Source: Streptomyces sp. NBC_01551 (GTDB taxonomy: Bacteria > Actinomycetota > Actinomycetes > Streptomycetales > Streptomycetaceae). Taken from it: a DNA stretch of 64,000 bases. Position numbers and translations under genes: made by a program. The notes below the pieces were generated by a model. The model searched no databases and had not been told where the DNA came from. It saw only the letters and a list, made by a program, of their open reading frames with translations. Positions 61,600-64,000 of the stretch are shown here, piece after piece. Within the stretch, counting starts at the first letter, position 1. Each line of letters begins with the position of its first letter. The stretch is from the NCBI RefSeq assembly GCF_026339935.1, contig NZ_JAPEPX010000001.1, forward strand, positions 248,001-312,000. Direction: 5' to 3'.

Positions 61600-62022
61600 T
61601 CAGCCCGCGCAGATGACGTCGTCGAGCGTGATCGGCCGGGAGTCGAGGCGGACGTACGCGGTGAAGGTGTCGGTGCGCGCCTCGGGGCCGCTGCCCCAGT
61701 GGGTGGTCACGGTGGCCCACCCGATCCCCGCCGCCGGGGCGACGGTGGCGGGGCCGATTTCGATCTTCTCCGGGGTGTTCTGGGAGCAGAGCAGCACGTC
61801 GAACTCGGAGTGCTGCTGTTTGTCCCGGAGGGCCTGGGAGATGCGGCTCTCGCGGAACGTCTCGGTCGGGCCGTGATGGCCGTAGAAGTCGGCGAGGAAG
61901 CTAGTGATCTGGGAGGCGGTGTGGGGCGGGGCCGGTGCGGTGACGGTCGTCGCCGCCGCGGAGGGGGCGGCGGCGAAGACGGTCACGAGCAGGGCGCCGA
62001 GGGTGTGGGACATGGGCTTCAT
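61600..62022 (-). CDS. Small secreted protein of unknown function
   Basis: 140 residues, with a signal peptide (SHTLGALLVTVFAAAPSAAA) starting at either 62022 or 62013. The mature part, ITSFLADFYGHHGPTETFRESRISQALRDKQQ and FDVLLCSQNTPEKIEIG, recalls the DUF3828-type fold. Two Cys (LCSQ and DVICAG) could form a disulfide. The ribosome-binding site is weak. It lies downstream of nothing obvious. Confidence 0.6.
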   Translation of the reverse strand: MKPMSHTLGALLVTVFAAAPSAAATTVTAPAPPHTASQITSFLADFYGHHGPTETFRESRISQALRDKQQHSEFDVLLCSQNTPEKIEIGPATVAPAAGIGWATVTTHWGSGPEARTDTFTAYVRLDSRPITLDDVICAG

Positions 62023-62203
62023 GTCCGGTTTCTTAACCGCCCGGGCGGGTCCGCAGGAGGGGCGCGGGGCGGATCTCACTCCTGTGGGGGGCGGGATTCA
62101 CCGCAGAAACGACCATCCGGCGGCGCGCGGGCGGGGGCCGGAGCCGGGGACCGGGCCGTAAATCCGTTCGCGGCGCGATCCGGACCGTACGTAGGGTCGT
62201 CCC

Positions 62204-62947
62204 ATGGGAAAGCCGCTTGTCGCAGTGTTCAGTGGGGCCGGGATGTCCACCGATTCCGGGATCCCGGACTACCGGGGACCGCAGGGGTTGTGGCGGCGCG
62301 AGCCCGACGCCGAGAAGCTCGTGACGTACGAGTACTACATGGCCGATCCGGAGATCCGGCGGCGCTCCTGGCTGATGCGCGCCGAGATCGGCGCCCTCGG
62401 CGCGCAGCCGAACGCCGCGCACCGGGCCGTCGCCGAGCTGGAGCGCGGCGGCACCCCGGTCCGGGTGATCACCCAGAACGTGGACGGGCTGCACCAGCTC
62501 GCCGGGATGCCCGCGCGCAAGGTGTTCGAGCTGCACGGCAGCGCCCGGTCGGTTCTGTGCACGGCCTGCCACGCCCGGTCGGGGATGGACGAGGCGCTGG
62601 CCCGGGTCGCCGCCGGGGAGCCGGATCCCGCGTGTGCGGCCTGCGGCGGGATCCTGAAGGCGGCCACCGTGATGTTCGGCGAGCGACTCGATCCGCAGGT
62701 GCTGGGGCAGGCCGTGGCGGTGGCCAAGGGGTGCCAGGTGTTCGTCGCGGTCGGGTCGACGCTCCAGGTGCAGCCCGCCGCCTCGCTGGCCGGCATGGCG
62801 GCGGAGGCGGGGGCCCGGCTGATCATCGTGAACGCGGAGGAGACCCCGTACGACCCGCTGGCCGACGAGGTGATCCGCGAGCCGATCGGCACCGCCCTGC
62901 CCGCGCTCCTGGCCCGGATCGCGGCTCCGAGCGAGTCCGCGACGTAG
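62204..62947 (+). CDS. Sir2-family NAD-dependent deacylase
   Basis: 247 residues, complete. [15 protein letters not shown] (11-25) binds NAD, QNVDGLH (91-97) and His111 form the active site, and Cys119, 122, 144 and 147 bind zinc. FGE (158-160) and [11 protein letters not shown] complete the signature. It removes acyl groups from lysines of unknown targets. It is followed by a strong hairpin. Confidence 0.96.
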   Translation: MGKPLVAVFSGAGMSTDSGIPDYRGPQGLWRREPDAEKLVTYEYYMADPEIRRRSWLMRAEIGALGAQPNAAHRAVAELERGGTPVRVITQNVDGLHQLAGMPARKVFELHGSARSVLCTACHARSGMDEALARVAAGEPDPACAACGGILKAATVMFGERLDPQVLGQAVAVAKGCQVFVAVGSTLQVQPAASLAGMAAEAGARLIIVNAEETPYDPLADEVIREPIGTALPALLARIAAPSESAT

Positions 62948-62981
62948 CGGAGCGGGGCCCCGGCCCGCTGTGACGTCCCCC

Positions 62982-63015
62982 ACCCTTCCTTCCCCTTGCC
63001 CGGGGAAGGAAGGGT
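62982..63015 (+). terminator. Polypyrimidine/polypurine terminator hairpin
   Basis: A perfect 14-bp stem, ACCCTTCCTTCCCC and its complement, with a 6-base loop lies 35 bases after the Sir2 stop. Its right arm ends 17 bases before the next ATG and contains the purines GGAAGGAAGGG, so it may also limit access to a ribosome-binding site. Confidence 0.75.
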
Positions 63016-63031
63016 TACCTAAGTTCGTTGT

Positions 63032-63322
63032 ATGGCTCCCTCTCCCCCCACACCTCCCACCGGTCCGGACGAAGCCGGCCGGCCGGACGCTCCCGCACTG
63101 GTCGACTTCACCGTCGACCTCACGCGCCAGGAGGCGCTCCGGCAGGTCCACGTCCTGGACGCGATCGGCCCCGACTGGGACCCGATGGAGGTGCTCCGCG
63201 GCGAGGAGGCGGCGTACGACCTGCTGTACTCCGGTCTCGACGCCGACCAGCAGCGCCTGTACGACGACCTCGTCGCGGCCGGCGTGCTGCCGCGGCGCGG
63301 GGGCGGCCGTGCTGCCGCTTGA
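63032..63322 (+). CDS. Small protein of unknown function
   Basis: 96 residues with a Pro-rich N-terminus and FTVDLTRQEALRQVHVLDAIGPDWDPMEVL, then EEAAYDLLYSGLDADQQRLYDDLVAAGVLP, a pattern found in short Streptomyces proteins of unknown function (perhaps DUF6400). No canonical ribosome-binding site other than the one in the hairpin is seen. It overlaps the zinc-ribbon gene by 14 bases. Confidence 0.65.
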   Translation: MAPSPPTPPTGPDEAGRPDAPALVDFTVDLTRQEALRQVHVLDAIGPDWDPMEVLRGEEAAYDLLYSGLDADQQRLYDDLVAAGVLPRRGGGRAAA

Positions 63323-63566
63323 CCCGCAGGCGGACCCCGGCCGCCGGGCCTGGGTGACCTGCCCGAAGTGCGACGACAGCCGTGGCTGCGAGCCGTGCGA
63401 GGAGCGGCGTACCTGCTCCCACCACTGGCGCTACATGCTGTCCAACACCGGAAGCCTGCTGCACCTGCAGTGCCCGTCGTGCACCCATGTCTGGGTGCAC
63501 GAGAGCGGCTTCGGCGCCACCCGTTCCCTGTGGGACCGCGTCACGAGCGGCTGGTCGCGCCGCTGA
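63309..63566 (+). CDS. Zinc-ribbon-like protein
   Basis: 85 residues from a GTG that lies inside the end of the preceding gene. Cys-rich segments CPKC, CEPCEERRTCSHHW and CPSCTHVWVHE give six to eight potential ligands, suggesting two small zinc ribbons. The final residues are basic (VTSGWSRR). It may bind nucleic acid or a protein. Coupling with the preceding gene suggests they work together, but no function is known. Confidence 0.7.
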   Translation: MLPLDPQADPGRRAWVTCPKCDDSRGCEPCEERRTCSHHWRYMLSNTGSLLHLQCPSCTHVWVHESGFGATRSLWDRVTSGWSRR

Positions 63567-63570
63567 CGGT

Positions 63571-64000
63571 TCAGCCGGCGTCGGCCGCGCGGCGCAGCTC
63601 CGCCACGTCGAGCTTCTTCATCTTCATCATGGCGGCGGTGGCGCGGGCGGCGCGCCCCGGGTCCGGGTCGGCGATCAGGTCGATGGCCCCGGGCGGGATG
63701 ACCTGCCAGGAGACCCCGAACTTGTCCTTGACCCAGCCGCAGGCGGACTCCTCGCCGCCGTCCTTGGTGAGCTCTTCGTAGTAGTAGTCCGCCTCGGCCT
63801 CGTCCTCCGCGTTGATCTGGAAGGAGATGGCCTCGGTGAACGGGAACTGGGGTCCGCCGTTGAGGCCGATGAACTTCTGCCCGTTGATCTCGAACTCGAC
63901 GACCATCACGTCGCCGGCCCGGCCGGGGCCCGCCTCGTTGTAGTGGCCGATCCTGCCGATGCTGCCGTTCTTGAACACCGACACGTAGTAGTCGGCCGCC
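63571..64000 (-). CDS. VOC-family protein, 5' end beyond the window
   Basis: The frame remains open through base 64000; GTG in YYVSVFKNGS is internal to the expected VOC start, so the real start is outside. The readable 138-140 residues include VMVVEFEINGQKFIGLNGGPQFPFTEAISFQI and SACGWVKDKFGVSWQVIPP, typical of PhnB-like vicinal oxygen chelate proteins. The last 25 residues (AARATAAMMKMKKLDVAELRRA) match the usual end. A catalytic role is not established. Confidence 0.85.
   Translation of the reverse strand, partial: AADYYVSVFKNGSIGRIGHYNEAGPGRAGDVMVVEFEINGQKFIGLNGGPQFPFTEAISFQINAEDEAEADYYYEELTKDGGEESACGWVKDKFGVSWQVIPPGAIDLIADPDPGRAARATAAMMKMKKLDVAELRRAADAG

Overview
The window is very GC-rich, with third positions almost always G or C, dense coding on both strands, many GTG starts and many 4-base ATGA/GTGA gene overlaps. 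Together with ECF sigma factors, ROK, TetR and MarR regulators, TAT and lipoprotein exports, a P450-ferredoxin pair, a subtilisin-inhibitor-like protein and a single TTA codon, this points to the chromosome of a Streptomyces or a close relative. I see no rRNA, tRNA, CRISPR array, intact insertion sequence, prophage or replication origin. Identifications rest on reading motifs by eye; no database search was run.

Layout. 1-2.3 kb: the end of a WD40-repeat protein and a coiled-coil protein overlapping it tail to tail. 2.3-10.3 kb: a MacB/FtsX-type export system, with a divergent ATPase, two large permeases and a second ATPase carrying an AbrB-like tail. 10.4-11.9 kb: a free-standing NRPS-type condensation protein. 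11.9-13.5 kb: an ECF42-type sigma factor with its YciI/DGPF partner. 13.7-16.6 kb: a DoxX-like protein, a TAT-exported DyP peroxidase and a lipoprotein. 16.9-20.8 kb: a thioredoxin-like protein, P450 plus ferredoxin, a BtrH-like protein, and a DUF1304/TetR pair under a perfect palindrome. 20.9-23.8 kb: a cold-shock protein, a MarR regulator and a DEAD-box helicase behind a very large hairpin. 23.9-28.7 kb: methyltransferase, SRPBCC, NUDIX and lipoprotein genes.

28.8-33.4 kb is the most striking locus: two translationally coupled genes for RNA repair. The first encodes an RNA ligase joined to a polynucleotide kinase. The second is one 955-residue chain with an MJ1316 (RNA cyclic-end recognition) domain, an endonuclease/exonuclease/phosphatase domain, a 2H phosphoesterase and a eukaryotic-type poly(A) polymerase module. 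A separate DraRnl-type RNA ligase lies about 10 kb away at 43.6-44.6 kb. The pair carries the ligase, kinase and cyclic phosphodiesterase parts of yeast Trl1 tRNA ligase, with nuclease and tailing activities added.

33.8-43.1 kb is a carbohydrate region: a secreted F5/8C beta-helix protein, a quinone oxidoreductase, and a sugar ABC importer with a GH1 beta-glucosidase facing a divergent ROK regulator. 43.1-64 kb is a mosaic of housekeeping and secreted functions, including an SDR, an MFS exporter, two paralogous Pro-rich lipoproteins, an S24-like/GNAT fusion, a 912-residue LamG surface protein, a HAD-ankyrin pair, a GH5 glycosidase with three Cys-containing C-terminal repeats, a CNB-domain protein, an SSI-type protease inhibitor with a TTA codon, a sirtuin, a zinc-ribbon protein and a VOC protein cut by the window end.
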